The notes beneath the pieces are model-generated. The model saw only the letters and a list, made by a program, of their open reading frames with translations, was not told where the DNA came from and made no database searches. The position numbers and the translations under genes are program-made. Positions 35,900 to 44,250 of a stretch of 64,000 bases of DNA are shown in pieces. Origin of the DNA: JAZDCZ01 sp046757925. Lineage in GTDB: Bacteria; Gemmatimonadota; Gemmatimonadetes; Gemmatimonadales; GWC2-71-9. Each line of letters opens with the position of its first letter. Position 1 is the first letter of the stretch. The DNA lies in NCBI GenBank assembly GCA_046757925.1, contig JBHHZE010000009.1, positions 11,554 to 75,553 of the forward strand, in the 5' to 3' direction.

Positions 35900-37971
35900 C
35901 GGGAAACCGTGCGGGCTACCCGATAGAGCCAAATCGAGAAGAACGCGAACGCCGCAATCCCCAGCATATTCGCGATACGATCGAACCCCTCGGGCGCGAA
36001 CGCTAGAACGTCCGTGCTCTGGGCGGCGGCAAAAGGCACGGCCAGCGCTATCCCAACCAGAGCCTCGCCGGTTATCAACCCCGAAGCGAACAACAACCCA
36101 TTTCGGCCCGCGACCGCTGCATCTGTGAGAGATGTTCCTCGACTCCGAAGTGCGCGTCCGGCCAGCGCGGCAATGACCCCGCCCACGAAGATCGGCACTG
36201 ACAACTCGATCGGCAGGTAGATCCCGACAGCAACGGCGAGAACCGGAGTGCGAAAGTTGCTCTTCCGGGCCTCGAGGATCTTGTCCAACACGATGATGGC
36301 CACGGCTATACCGGCACCCAGCCAGACCATCGTCCACGGCAGATGCCGCGTCAGGACGCCGTCGGCCACGGAACTCATAAGGGTCGCCTGCGGTGCCTTC
36401 AGCGCCTCCGAAGCGTCCATCCCGGCCCTGGGCAGAACGTCACCCAAACCGTAGGCCGAAAACAATAGCTGGAGCACCGGTGCAATCACTATGGCTCCCG
36501 CCACGACACCCACGATCTGCATTATCTGCTGCTTGTAGGGAGTTGCACCCACGAGACGCCCGGCCTTCAAGTCCTGCATATTGTCGCCGGCTATTGCCGC
36601 GGCACAGCATACTACACCTCCAACCAGGATCGCCGTAGCGGCCGCTGCGGTAGCTTGGCTGCGGTCCACCGCAAAATCTATTTGGCCACCCAGCAACCAC
36701 AGTAGGATCAGGGAGATACTGAGGATCGTGGCAATGGTTACACCGGATATCGGATTGTTGGAGGATCCCACAAGGCCGGCCATATAGCCTGCCACCGAAG
36801 AGAAGAGGAATCCCGCAAACAGTGCGAACAGAACGCCGAATACAACCGTACTACCGTACAATCCCGTCGAAATCCCCAATACATCCTGCTTCACGACAAA
36901 TAAGAACACTACGAATATCGGAATCGCGAGTGCTATTGTGCCCGTGATAACGATGTTGATAGGTGTATCTCGTTCGGTACGCGGGATCGCGACAGCTTGT
37001 CCCGACCGCGATGCGCGCACCGCATCTAGAGAGGACCGGATGCCATCGCGGATCGGCTTTATGAGCGACAGAAGAGCCCAGAGACCTCCCGTAGCCATCG
37101 CACCAACACCAAGATAGCGGATCCTGGCACTCCACAGCTGTTCAGCCAGTTCGTACCCATGAGCGTCGCCGGCTATTGCGTGAACGTCCGCAGGAGTTGC
37201 AAATGCCGTGTAGAGGGGTATCCCGAAGAGCCACGAAATGAGGCCACCGGCGAAGACCAGAACCGCTATGTTGAGTCCGACAATGTAGCCCACGGCGAGA
37301 AGAGCCACTCCCAAGTCACTTCCGAAGCCGAATACCGATCTGCCGACGGTCACGGCACCGGTCGCACTTCCGGCGGCGATCTTGAATCCGGTTTGACACA
37401 GCTTCAGTATCGCGCCGGTAACACCGGCCATGGCGATCATGCGGGCGCCGCGGCCCCCCTCCGATCCCGCCTTGAGCACCTCACCCGTCGCCACGCCTTC
37501 CGGAAACTGAAGTTTGGCCTCTACGATCAGAGCGCGCCGCAGCGGGATCGTGAACAGGACCCCCAAAACACCACCTGAAAGAGCGATGGCAAACGTCGGC
37601 AGGAACTTGAACCCCTCCCAATACTGCAGCATGATGAGCGCTGGAATCGTGAAGATCACCCCCGCCGCCAATGACTCACCTGCGGAGGCCGCCGTTTGGA
37701 CGATATTGTTCTCCAGGATATTCGAGTCTTTGAACAACTTGAGAACGGCCATGGAGATGACGGCCGCCGGTATGGACGCCGAGACCGTGAGCCCTACCTT
37801 GAGGCCGAGATACGCGTTGGCACCGGCCAACATGGCAGACAGCACAACTCCAAGAACTACCGCCTTTGCCGTTATCTCTGGCAGAGTTTGGGAGGCCGGA
37901 ATATACGACGTCTCGGCACCAACCCCCGCTCCAGACGCTCCGGGCTCCACTGCTGACTCTGGGGATTCCAT
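35896..37971 (-). CDS. OPT family oligopeptide transporter
   Basis: A 691-residue transporter with about 15-16 membrane helices. Family marks include GANAYLGLKVGLTVSASIPAA near residue 50, NIVQTAASAGESLAAGVIFTIPAL near 90, and an internal repeat with GSSNNPISGVTI near 410. The OPT family imports oligopeptides or metal-chelate complexes using proton motive force; bacterial members are poorly characterised. The first 30 residues are an unstructured acidic extension. An M42 aminopeptidase gene lies just beyond on the other strand, which fits peptide use. Confidence 0.93.
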   Translation of the reverse strand: MESPESAVEPGASGAGVGAETSYIPASQTLPEITAKAVVLGVVLSAMLAGANAYLGLKVGLTVSASIPAAVISMAVLKLFKDSNILENNIVQTAASAGESLAAGVIFTIPALIMLQYWEGFKFLPTFAIALSGGVLGVLFTIPLRRALIVEAKLQFPEGVATGEVLKAGSEGGRGARMIAMAGVTGAILKLCQTGFKIAAGSATGAVTVGRSVFGFGSDLGVALLAVGYIVGLNIAVLVFAGGLISWLFGIPLYTAFATPADVHAIAGDAHGYELAEQLWSARIRYLGVGAMATGGLWALLSLIKPIRDGIRSSLDAVRASRSGQAVAIPRTERDTPINIVITGTIALAIPIFVVFLFVVKQDVLGISTGLYGSTVVFGVLFALFAGFLFSSVAGYMAGLVGSSNNPISGVTIATILSISLILLWLLGGQIDFAVDRSQATAAAATAILVGGVVCCAAAIAGDNMQDLKAGRLVGATPYKQQIMQIVGVVAGAIVIAPVLQLLFSAYGLGDVLPRAGMDASEALKAPQATLMSSVADGVLTRHLPWTMVWLGAGIAVAIIVLDKILEARKSNFRTPVLAVAVGIYLPIELSVPIFVGGVIAALAGRALRSRGTSLTDAAVAGRNGLLFASGLITGEALVGIALAVPFAAAQSTDVLAFAPEGFDRIANMLGIAAFAFFSIWLYRVARTVSR

Positions 37972-38106
37972 TTCAGCTCCTTAGGCTGCGGAGAACATTG
38001 TCGGAAAATCGGCGGCGTGGCAGCCAACCCTACGGGGTCACACTTGCACTGTCAAGCGCAGGTGATAAGCTTCCCGCACCGGGGGATGAGCCGCATGGTG
38101 GCGGTT

Positions 38107-38334
38107 TCAGTGCGCCCGCGCCCGTTCCAGCAGCCGCAGCAGCGCTACCTCGTCGAGTTCGCCGAGGTCTGCCACTCCGGAGGGCAGCGCAGCGTAGCGC
38201 CGTACCGAACGGCTATCGACTGACGAGAACTGAACGACGGGACGGTGCACTTTGGGGCTCAGGTAATCCGAGGTACGACCATGACTCACGAGTTCTACCC
38301 GCCAGGCACGTCCGTTCCGATCTCTGAAATGCAT
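38107..38334 (-). CDS. Small conserved-looking protein of unknown function
   Basis: A 75-residue reading frame on the minus strand between the OPT and M42 genes. It opens with MHFRDRNGRAWRVELVS and ends with an acidic, leucine-rich helix (GELDEVALLRLLERARAH). Its composition looks protein-like and its opening resembles small FRD-x-x-GR-x-W proteins I associate with Gemmatimonadota, although no family name is known to me. The start codon ATG at 38334 is divergent from the M42 gene (67-base gap). A longer reading from 38637 runs antisense to the M42 gene and is rejected. Confidence 0.5.
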   Translation of the reverse strand: MHFRDRNGRAWRVELVSHGRTSDYLSPKVHRPVVQFSSVDSRSVRRYAALPSGVADLGELDEVALLRLLERARAH

Positions 38335-38401
38335 GGAGCTAAGTGGTGCCCCGTTCAGGAGTTGATACTTTGTTGATGCCAGATTCGTATGATAACTCAC
38401 C

Positions 38402-39469
38402 ATGAACGAAAAATCCCTCGCATTCCTGAAGCGGCTGCTGGACACACCTGGTCCCTCGGGGTTTGAGACAGCGCCCGCGCGCGAATGGCGTGAGGAGGCC
38501 GGTAAGTTCGCGCACGAGGTCACGGTGGACGTGAGTGGCAACTCCACGGCCCAAATCAACCCGACAGGCGATCCCCGGGTGATGTTCGCCGGCCATATCG
38601 ACGAGATTGGGCTCATGATCATCCACGTCGACGACAAAGGCTACCTTTATTTCTCGACGATCGGGGGATGGGACCATCAGGTGCTGGTTGGTCAAAGGGT
38701 CCTGATCGCCACAAAGCGCGGCCTCGTGAACGGTGTCATCGGCAAGAAGGCCGTCCACATGCTGGACGAAGACGAGAGAGACGAGGCGTCCAAGGCATCC
38801 TCCCTCTGGATCGATATCGGGGCCAAATCTCGCAAAGATGCGTTGCGGCGCGTCCGGGTAGGGGATGCCGCAGTTCTGGCGGCATCGGCGGTGGAACTCC
38901 CCAACAGGCGTCTGGTTTCGCGCAGTATCGACAACCGAATTGGTGCGTTTGTGGTCCTAGAGGCGTTGCGTCTGCTGGCACCGCGTCCCCCGCGAGCAGC
39001 AGTTTTCTCTGTCGCCACCAGTCAGGAAGAAATAGCCTGGACCGGAGGTGGGGCGAGAACCAGTGCCACCAGCATAGCTCCCCGGGTGGCGATAGTAGTT
39101 GACGTAACGCACGCCACCGATCACCCGAGCGTAGAAAAGAAGCACCATGGAGATGTCAAGTTGGGTGGTGGCCCCGTGATTTCCCGCGGATCCTCGGTGA
39201 ATCCACGGGTGGCCGATCTGCTGATCGAGACAGCAGAGAAGCGAAAAATCCCTTATGCACTGGCCGCCGCCCCGAGCGACACGGGTACAGACGCGGACGC
39301 AATATTCTCCGCCCGGAGCGGAATTGCGACCGGCCTGGTATCCATTCCCAATCGCTACATGCATAGCCCGAACGAGATGGTCGAGATTGCCGATCTCGAA
39401 CGGGCAGCTCGGCTGCTTGCTGCCTTCGCCAGAAGCGTCACACCAAGGACGGACTTCACCCCCCGCTGA
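38402..39469 (+). CDS. M42 family aminopeptidase (FrvX-like)
   Basis: A 355-residue metallo-aminopeptidase. Metal-site motifs are present: AGHIDEIGLMI (first His and Asp), SIDNRIGAFV (bridging Asp), SQEEIAWTGGGA (catalytic Glu and metal Glu), VVDVTHATD (Asp) and RYMHSPNEMVE (final His). A PDZ-like lid domain lies between about residues 70 and 165. The enzyme assembles as a dodecamer in related species and trims peptides from the N-terminus in the cytosol. Nearby OPT transport suggests a peptide-use locus. Confidence 0.93.
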   Translation: MNEKSLAFLKRLLDTPGPSGFETAPAREWREEAGKFAHEVTVDVSGNSTAQINPTGDPRVMFAGHIDEIGLMIIHVDDKGYLYFSTIGGWDHQVLVGQRVLIATKRGLVNGVIGKKAVHMLDEDERDEASKASSLWIDIGAKSRKDALRRVRVGDAAVLAASAVELPNRRLVSRSIDNRIGAFVVLEALRLLAPRPPRAAVFSVATSQEEIAWTGGGARTSATSIAPRVAIVVDVTHATDHPSVEKKHHGDVKLGGGPVISRGSSVNPRVADLLIETAEKRKIPYALAAAPSDTGTDADAIFSARSGIATGLVSIPNRYMHSPNEMVEIADLERAARLLAAFARSVTPRTDFTPR

Positions 39470-39579
39470 AACACAAGGCACGTTTACATCGGCGGTGGTG
39501 CCGCACGAGGGCCTCCCGGGCGCAGGAAAAACCAACGATATCCTGTTAAGTTTAGACTCCGTCAAGATGGACAGTCTTC

Positions 39580-40053
39580 GTGCAAGCTACGCGTTACCCC
39601 GTTGCAACATTGCTATTCTTGCTGTCGCTGTCTGCTCCGCTTGCGGCGCAGACGGAGGTCGACAAGATATCAGCCGACATTCGGTATCTGTCCGCCGACA
39701 CCCGACTGGGACGCGGTGTGGGCACTACCGGACTCGATTCCGCGGCGTCCTTTGTGGCACGCAGGTTCCGAGAGGTGGGCTCGGACCCGGCGGCACTGAC
39801 GGTTACTTTCGGCCCTTGCGCATCGACCCGAGTGCACCTTCTGCCGCACACTCGGGTCTTGCCGGATCTGCCGTCAAGAATGTCAAAGGCAGGCGACATT
39901 TTGATAAGACTGGGTGACTATGACATCAAGAACCTGTACTACATGACTGATGCCCTGAGATCATACAAGCCATCGGACGTGGTGAGCATCGCTGTGCTGC
40001 CAAGCGGGGAGAGACTCTCGTTTACCGCCATTCTGGGGAAACGCGGTGGCTAA
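39580..40053 (+). pseudogene. Decayed M28 peptidase-PDZ gene with internal deletion
   Basis: The start encodes a signal peptide and the N-terminus of an M28 aminopeptidase (DKISADIRYLSADTRLGRGVG, FVARRFREVG). At about 39785-39797 the similarity jumps to the neighbouring frame, which reads TDGYFRPLRIDPSAPSAAHS and AVKNV, the expected continuation of the family. At about 39885 that ends and the original frame resumes with KAGDILIRLGDYDIKNL and ALRSYKPSDVV, the last part of the C-terminal PDZ domain. Roughly the entire catalytic domain is missing, and the two frame changes cancel, leaving a 157-codon open frame. It could still yield a small exported protein, but not a peptidase. Confidence 0.78.
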
Positions 40054-40510
40054 ACCCATTCTCGACCCCAAGCCCATAGTACGCGCTCTTCACGCGGCAT
40101 TCTGTCGCGACGCGCATCGCAAGGACTTGCTGCGGATGGCGGCCACCCGGATTCACGAGGCAGGATCTCCGTATTCTGGAGTCTATATGTACATGCTCGC
40201 GGACGGCGACACGTTGAGACTCGAGGCCTTCGCGGGAAGGCCAACCGAACTCGTCGAGATTCCGGTCGGCACGGGCATTTGTGGTCGAGCGGTTGCCGAC
40301 ACCTCCGATATGAACATCGGAGACGTATCGGCCGAAGATGACTACCTCGCGTGCAGCGTTGAAACCAAGTCCGAACTGGTCGTTCTCATTCGCCGGAAGG
40401 ACGAGATTCTCGGACAAATCGACATAGACAGCGACGTCCTGAACGGATTCAATCCCGCTGAGCAGACGGCAGTGAAGGAAGTTGCGGACGCCCTGGCAGC
40501 ACTTCTTTGA
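40046..40510 (+). CDS. GAF domain protein, possible free methionine-(R)-sulfoxide reductase
   Basis: A 154-residue single GAF domain. Two cysteines stand in fRMsr-like positions: GTGICG (Cys79) and YLACSVETKSELVV (Cys103), 24 residues apart as for Cys94 and Cys118 of E. coli YebR. The third YebR cysteine (Cys84 equivalent) is absent. The end GQIDIDSD and NGF also fits. If active it reduces free Met-R-sulfoxide; otherwise it is a ligand-binding GAF protein. GTG at 40046 overlaps the relic gene upstream by eight bases. Confidence 0.72.
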   Translation: MAKPILDPKPIVRALHAAFCRDAHRKDLLRMAATRIHEAGSPYSGVYMYMLADGDTLRLEAFAGRPTELVEIPVGTGICGRAVADTSDMNIGDVSAEDDYLACSVETKSELVVLIRRKDEILGQIDIDSDVLNGFNPAEQTAVKEVADALAALL

Positions 40511-41382
40511 CGTCGCCAGAGCAACCGACAACCGAACTGATCCGGGTCAACGGCAATGATTTGTTCACTCGGGCTGTCGGGCAGGGACCCAATGTCGTAG
40601 TGCTTCATGGCGGACCCGGTGCTCACCATGACTATCTGTTGCCACAGTTCGATGGTTTGGCGGGCGGGCGACGAATGCTCTACTACGATCAGCGTGGCGG
40701 CGGAAAATCAAGCATACGACGCAAAGCGCCGGTCGGGTGGCAGGATCATGTATGTGACCTCGACGCTCTTATCGATCACTGGACGCTTTCGCCTGTCACC
40801 CTCCTAGGCTATTCGTGGGGCGGACTCCTTGCCATCCTCTATGGCATAACTCATCCCGACAAGGTGGGACGTCTGGCTCTGGTGTCACCGGCGCCCATAA
40901 CGGCCGCAGGAAGGCAAGAGTTTGAACGTAGGTTCAGGAGTCGCGCTGCGGGCCCCAGGATCAAGACGCTCAGAAAGCAACTTGCGCTATCCGGATTGCG
41001 CGAACGCGATGTGACTGCCTACCGACAGCGAGCTTTCGAATTGTCCGTCGCACCTTACTTTGCCAACCCGGATCGGGCGCGCGAGCTCACACCCTTTCGC
41101 GTAAACGGCCGCATCCAGGAGGCGGTGTGGCGAACTCTGGGGGAATATGACCTCAGGGACGCAGTGGGCCGCCTCGTGGTCCCGGCTCTCGTAATCCACG
41201 GCAGGCAGGACGTCATCCCACTCTCGTCGTCCGAGCTGACCGCCTCCTTGCTGCAAGCACGGCTCGAGATCTGCGAAGATTCGGGTCATGTGCCATACAT
41301 CGAGGCTTACGATCAGTTCATCCGGGCTCTGGACCGCTTTCTGCCCCAATCGAACTCAGCTACTCGCGCCAAGCCATGCTGA
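40507..41382 (+). CDS. Alpha/beta hydrolase, prolyl-iminopeptidase-like
   Basis: A 291-residue alpha/beta hydrolase. The oxyanion loop is HGGPG, the nucleophile elbow is GYSWGG (Ser), and the remaining triad members are in GRQDVIP (Asp) and SGHVPYIE (His). HGGPG together with YYDQRGGGKS points to the prolyl iminopeptidase/proline-directed S33 group, which would suit the peptidase neighbours, although related hydrolases act on esters or lactones. A TTG start overlaps the previous stop. No signal peptide. Confidence 0.85.
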   Translation: MTSPEQPTTELIRVNGNDLFTRAVGQGPNVVVLHGGPGAHHDYLLPQFDGLAGGRRMLYYDQRGGGKSSIRRKAPVGWQDHVCDLDALIDHWTLSPVTLLGYSWGGLLAILYGITHPDKVGRLALVSPAPITAAGRQEFERRFRSRAAGPRIKTLRKQLALSGLRERDVTAYRQRAFELSVAPYFANPDRARELTPFRVNGRIQEAVWRTLGEYDLRDAVGRLVVPALVIHGRQDVIPLSSSELTASLLQARLEICEDSGHVPYIEAYDQFIRALDRFLPQSNSATRAKPC

Positions 41383-41402
41383 GACATAGCTTCAGTACAA
41401 TC

Positions 41403-43130
41403 ATGAACAAAAAGGATGTCGTGAACACGCTCGATGAGATCGTAGCCTACCTCGAGCTGAAGGGCGCGAGCGCTGCCAGTATCAGTGCACATCGAGCTGC
41501 CGCCAGAGCCGTGAAAGCGTTCCCCGGAGATCTCGAGTATTGGCTTTCTGAAACCGGCGCAGCCTCGCGCCGTCTCGATCCAAGCATACACGGAATAGTG
41601 TCCGAGATTCTCCAGACAGGCAGCACTCATGCGTTGGAGCGTCTGCGCCGGGAGTTTCCCCCCAGCCTGGTCGAAATGTTCCAGATTCCGGGACTGGGGG
41701 CGGCAAAAATTCGACAGATTTACGAGGGCTTAAAGGTAGATTCCTTGGCTGAACTCGAAGCCGCCGCTCGTGACAGACGCCTCGAAGCACTACCGAGATT
41801 CGGCAAGAAGACTGCAGCGAAGATCCTCAATAGCATCGAGCAGCTGAGATGGGGTAGCGAGGCACGGCTGTTCCACCATGCCTACCGCGAGGCCAAGGAG
41901 CTCGCCGCGGTCCTCTCGGGGATTTCCAGCGTGGCGCGGGTTGAAATAGCTGGAGCGGTGCGCCGGCGTCTGGAAATCATAAGAGGTCTAGATTTCGTGG
42001 TTCAAGTGAGTGGGTCACCGGACGACCTGGTTCGTCGGCTCGGGACCGTACCGGGAGTAAGAGAGTTCATCACCGACAAGGAAAATTCACTCTCCCTCAA
42101 GTTTGCAAGTGGCACGCTTGCGGATATCCATTGGACACGAGCGGCGCAGTTCGGATTCCAGTTCTTGCGTGCCACCGGCAGCGTTGACCATATCGACCGA
42201 CTGCGGCAACTGGCTGACGGTAAAGGAATCACTTGGACAGAGACTGAGTTGATTCGGAACGGCGAGTCGCTCCAAACCCGCTCGGAACTGGATGTCTACC
42301 GTGCCCTGGGGCTGCCGTACATCGAGCCGGAACTAAGGGAGGGTGGAGGTGAGATCGAGGCGGCGCGTGCCGGTACTCTACCGACCCTGATCGAACGGTC
42401 TGACATTCGCGGGTTCCTCCACTGTCATTCCACATACTCCGACGGGACCAGCACCGTGCCGGAGTGGGCTAGAGCATGCCGCGAAGCCGGGTATGAGTAT
42501 CTCGGAATAACAGATCATAGCGAACGGGCTACGTTCGCCGGCGGCATCACCGGAGATCAGGTGCGAATGCAACACGAGGAAATCGATGCCGTAAACAAGC
42601 GGCACTCCACCTTCCGCGTCCTGAAAGGAATAGAAGCGGATATCCTCGAGGACGGATCGCTCGACCTCATTCCGCAGGTTAGAGATTCATTCGAGTTCGT
42701 CATTGCATCGGTTCACAACAAGCTCGAAATGAACGTGACTCGAATGACAGCGCGGATTCTCAAGGCGATGGAGGATCCCAAGATGGTTATCTGGGGCCAT
42801 CCAACCGGACGCCTACTACTGTCACGCGAGCCATACGGGCTGGATCTCGACAGAATATTCAGGGCGGCAGCCGAACTCGGTGTGGCGATCGAGATCAATG
42901 CGGACCCGCAGCGGCTCGATCTGGATTGGCGGTTACTGCAGCAGGCCATAGATGCTGGCGTAACAATTGCGATTGGGGCGGACGCACACCATGTCGAGGG
43001 GCTGCGTAACATGGACGTCGGAGTAGGTATTGCCCGCAAGGGCTGGGTAACCAAGGAACATGTGCTCAACACCAGGACGGTGGACGAGTTTCTCAGACGG
43101 GCGCATGCAAGGCCCGGGCAAGCTCTGTGA
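41403..43130 (+). CDS. polX: PolX-type DNA polymerase / PHP exonuclease with altered polymerase site
   Basis: A 575-residue family X DNA repair polymerase fused to a PHP nuclease. Order: N-terminal helical 8-kDa-like domain (EIVAYLELKGASAAS), helix-hairpin-helix motifs (IPGLGAAKIRQIYEGL, LPRFGKKTAAKIL), the palm, and the PHP domain from about residue 330. PHP metal ligands look complete (FLHCHSTYSDG, TDHSER, GIEADI, ASVHN, GHPTGR, GADAHH). In the palm, the expected Asp-X-Asp pair reads Gly195-Leu196-Asp197, so the first metal aspartate is missing; Asp241 corresponds to the third. Polymerase activity is doubtful while 3'-5' exonuclease or AP processing may persist. ATG 41403 matches the family N-terminus better than 41376. 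Confidence 0.92.
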   Translation: MNKKDVVNTLDEIVAYLELKGASAASISAHRAAARAVKAFPGDLEYWLSETGAASRRLDPSIHGIVSEILQTGSTHALERLRREFPPSLVEMFQIPGLGAAKIRQIYEGLKVDSLAELEAAARDRRLEALPRFGKKTAAKILNSIEQLRWGSEARLFHHAYREAKELAAVLSGISSVARVEIAGAVRRRLEIIRGLDFVVQVSGSPDDLVRRLGTVPGVREFITDKENSLSLKFASGTLADIHWTRAAQFGFQFLRATGSVDHIDRLRQLADGKGITWTETELIRNGESLQTRSELDVYRALGLPYIEPELREGGGEIEAARAGTLPTLIERSDIRGFLHCHSTYSDGTSTVPEWARACREAGYEYLGITDHSERATFAGGITGDQVRMQHEEIDAVNKRHSTFRVLKGIEADILEDGSLDLIPQVRDSFEFVIASVHNKLEMNVTRMTARILKAMEDPKMVIWGHPTGRLLLSREPYGLDLDRIFRAAAELGVAIEINADPQRLDLDWRLLQQAIDAGVTIAIGADAHHVEGLRNMDVGVGIARKGWVTKEHVLNTRTVDEFLRRAHARPGQAL

Positions 43131-43801
43131 AATCCGCGAAGGAACGAGTGCGTCCGGTCATCCGAAAACTCAAGAAAACTTTTCCCGACGCCCGCTGCTC
43201 CCTAGTCCATCGTAACCCACTCGAGCTGCTGGTCTCCACGATACTCAGCGCACAGTGTACCGATGACCGCGTCAATCTAGTTACTGCAGATTTGTTTCGC
43301 GTATATAAGACGGCAATGGATTACGCGAATGCGTCACCGGAAGTGCTGGAGACTCAGATCAAATCCACCGGATTTTACCGCAATAAGGCTAAATCAATAA
43401 TCAACATGTCGCAGCGGTTGGTCGACGAACATGGAGGTAAGGTACCACGCACCATGGATGCGCTCGTGAAACTGCCTGGTGTCGGACGAAAGACGGCCAA
43501 CGTGGTGCTGGGAAACGCGTTTGGCATTGACGAGGGGGTGGTCGTAGACACACATGTCAGACGCATTACGAACCGCCTGGGCTTCACAGATCAGCAGGAT
43601 CCCGTCAAGGTAGAGCAGGATCTGATCAAGCTGGTACCCAAGAAAGAGTGGACGATCTTTCCCCACTTACTGATCCACCATGGTAGATCGATCTGCCAGG
43701 CACGTACCCCAAAGTGCGACCTTTGTCCCGTCGCCGATCTCTGCCCGTCAGTCAACAATGAGCGCATTTCTCAACCGACGGAGCGGTACGTGACCACATG
43801 A
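43127..43801 (+). CDS. nth: Endonuclease III (base-excision DNA glycosylase/AP lyase)
   Basis: A 224-residue bifunctional glycosylase that removes oxidised pyrimidines and nicks AP sites. It carries the HhH motif LPGVGRKTANVVL with the catalytic lysine, the catalytic aspartate in VVDTHVRR, and the C-terminal [4Fe-4S] loop C-x6-C-x2-C-x5-C (CQARTPKCDLCPVADLC). The GTG start overlaps the PolX stop, so two base-excision repair enzymes are translationally coupled. It overlaps the next gene by four bases. Confidence 0.96.
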   Translation: MKSAKERVRPVIRKLKKTFPDARCSLVHRNPLELLVSTILSAQCTDDRVNLVTADLFRVYKTAMDYANASPEVLETQIKSTGFYRNKAKSIINMSQRLVDEHGGKVPRTMDALVKLPGVGRKTANVVLGNAFGIDEGVVVDTHVRRITNRLGFTDQQDPVKVEQDLIKLVPKKEWTIFPHLLIHHGRSICQARTPKCDLCPVADLCPSVNNERISQPTERYVTT

Positions 43802-44226
43802 GAATTGATTTTGCCGTGGTGTGCGACTACGCGATCCTCGATCAGTACGGAAAGCTATCGGTGATGGGGATATTTCAGCACATCTGGGTCACTCAATTCC
43901 CTACCGTGCACCCGCGCTTGCATCTCGTGCTCCGGCTGAAGGGGTCTCGTACCGAAGTGGGCAAGCATGATGTGAATATTCGGCTTACGGACGATGAAGG
44001 AACCGAGATCATCGGTGGTGACGGTTCGGTGAACTTCTCGGAACCGCCGGCTGGGATCTTGGAAGTCGAGTCGGGCGCCGTACTGGTATTCGATGTTCCA
44101 TTTGCGCATGAAGGCCGCTACGAGTTCGAGATCACGGTGGATCAGGAGGTCTCGACAACCGTACCAGTAACGGTGTCCCTCGGTCCCAATTCCGCCCCGA
44201 ACGACACCGCAGAAGCTACCGCGTAA
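43798..44226 (+). CDS. Conserved hypothetical protein (DUF6941-like)
   Basis: A 142-residue soluble beta-rich protein. The opening DFAVVCDYAILDQYGKLSVMGIFQHIW is distinctive of a small family of single-domain proteins of unknown function that I know as DUF6941. The rest alternates beta strands with a late GRYEFEITVD, resembling an immunoglobulin-like sandwich. It overlaps nth by four bases. No catalytic residues are evident. Confidence 0.65.
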   Translation: MRIDFAVVCDYAILDQYGKLSVMGIFQHIWVTQFPTVHPRLHLVLRLKGSRTEVGKHDVNIRLTDDEGTEIIGGDGSVNFSEPPAGILEVESGAVLVFDVPFAHEGRYEFEITVDQEVSTTVPVTVSLGPNSAPNDTAEATA

Positions 44227-44250
44227 ACCATTCGCCACATACCGTTTCGC

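Noticed and set aside
38107..38637. 176-codon extension of the small minus-strand gene
   Set aside because: The first 101 codons run antisense through the M42 peptidase start; only the last 75 residues look like protein.
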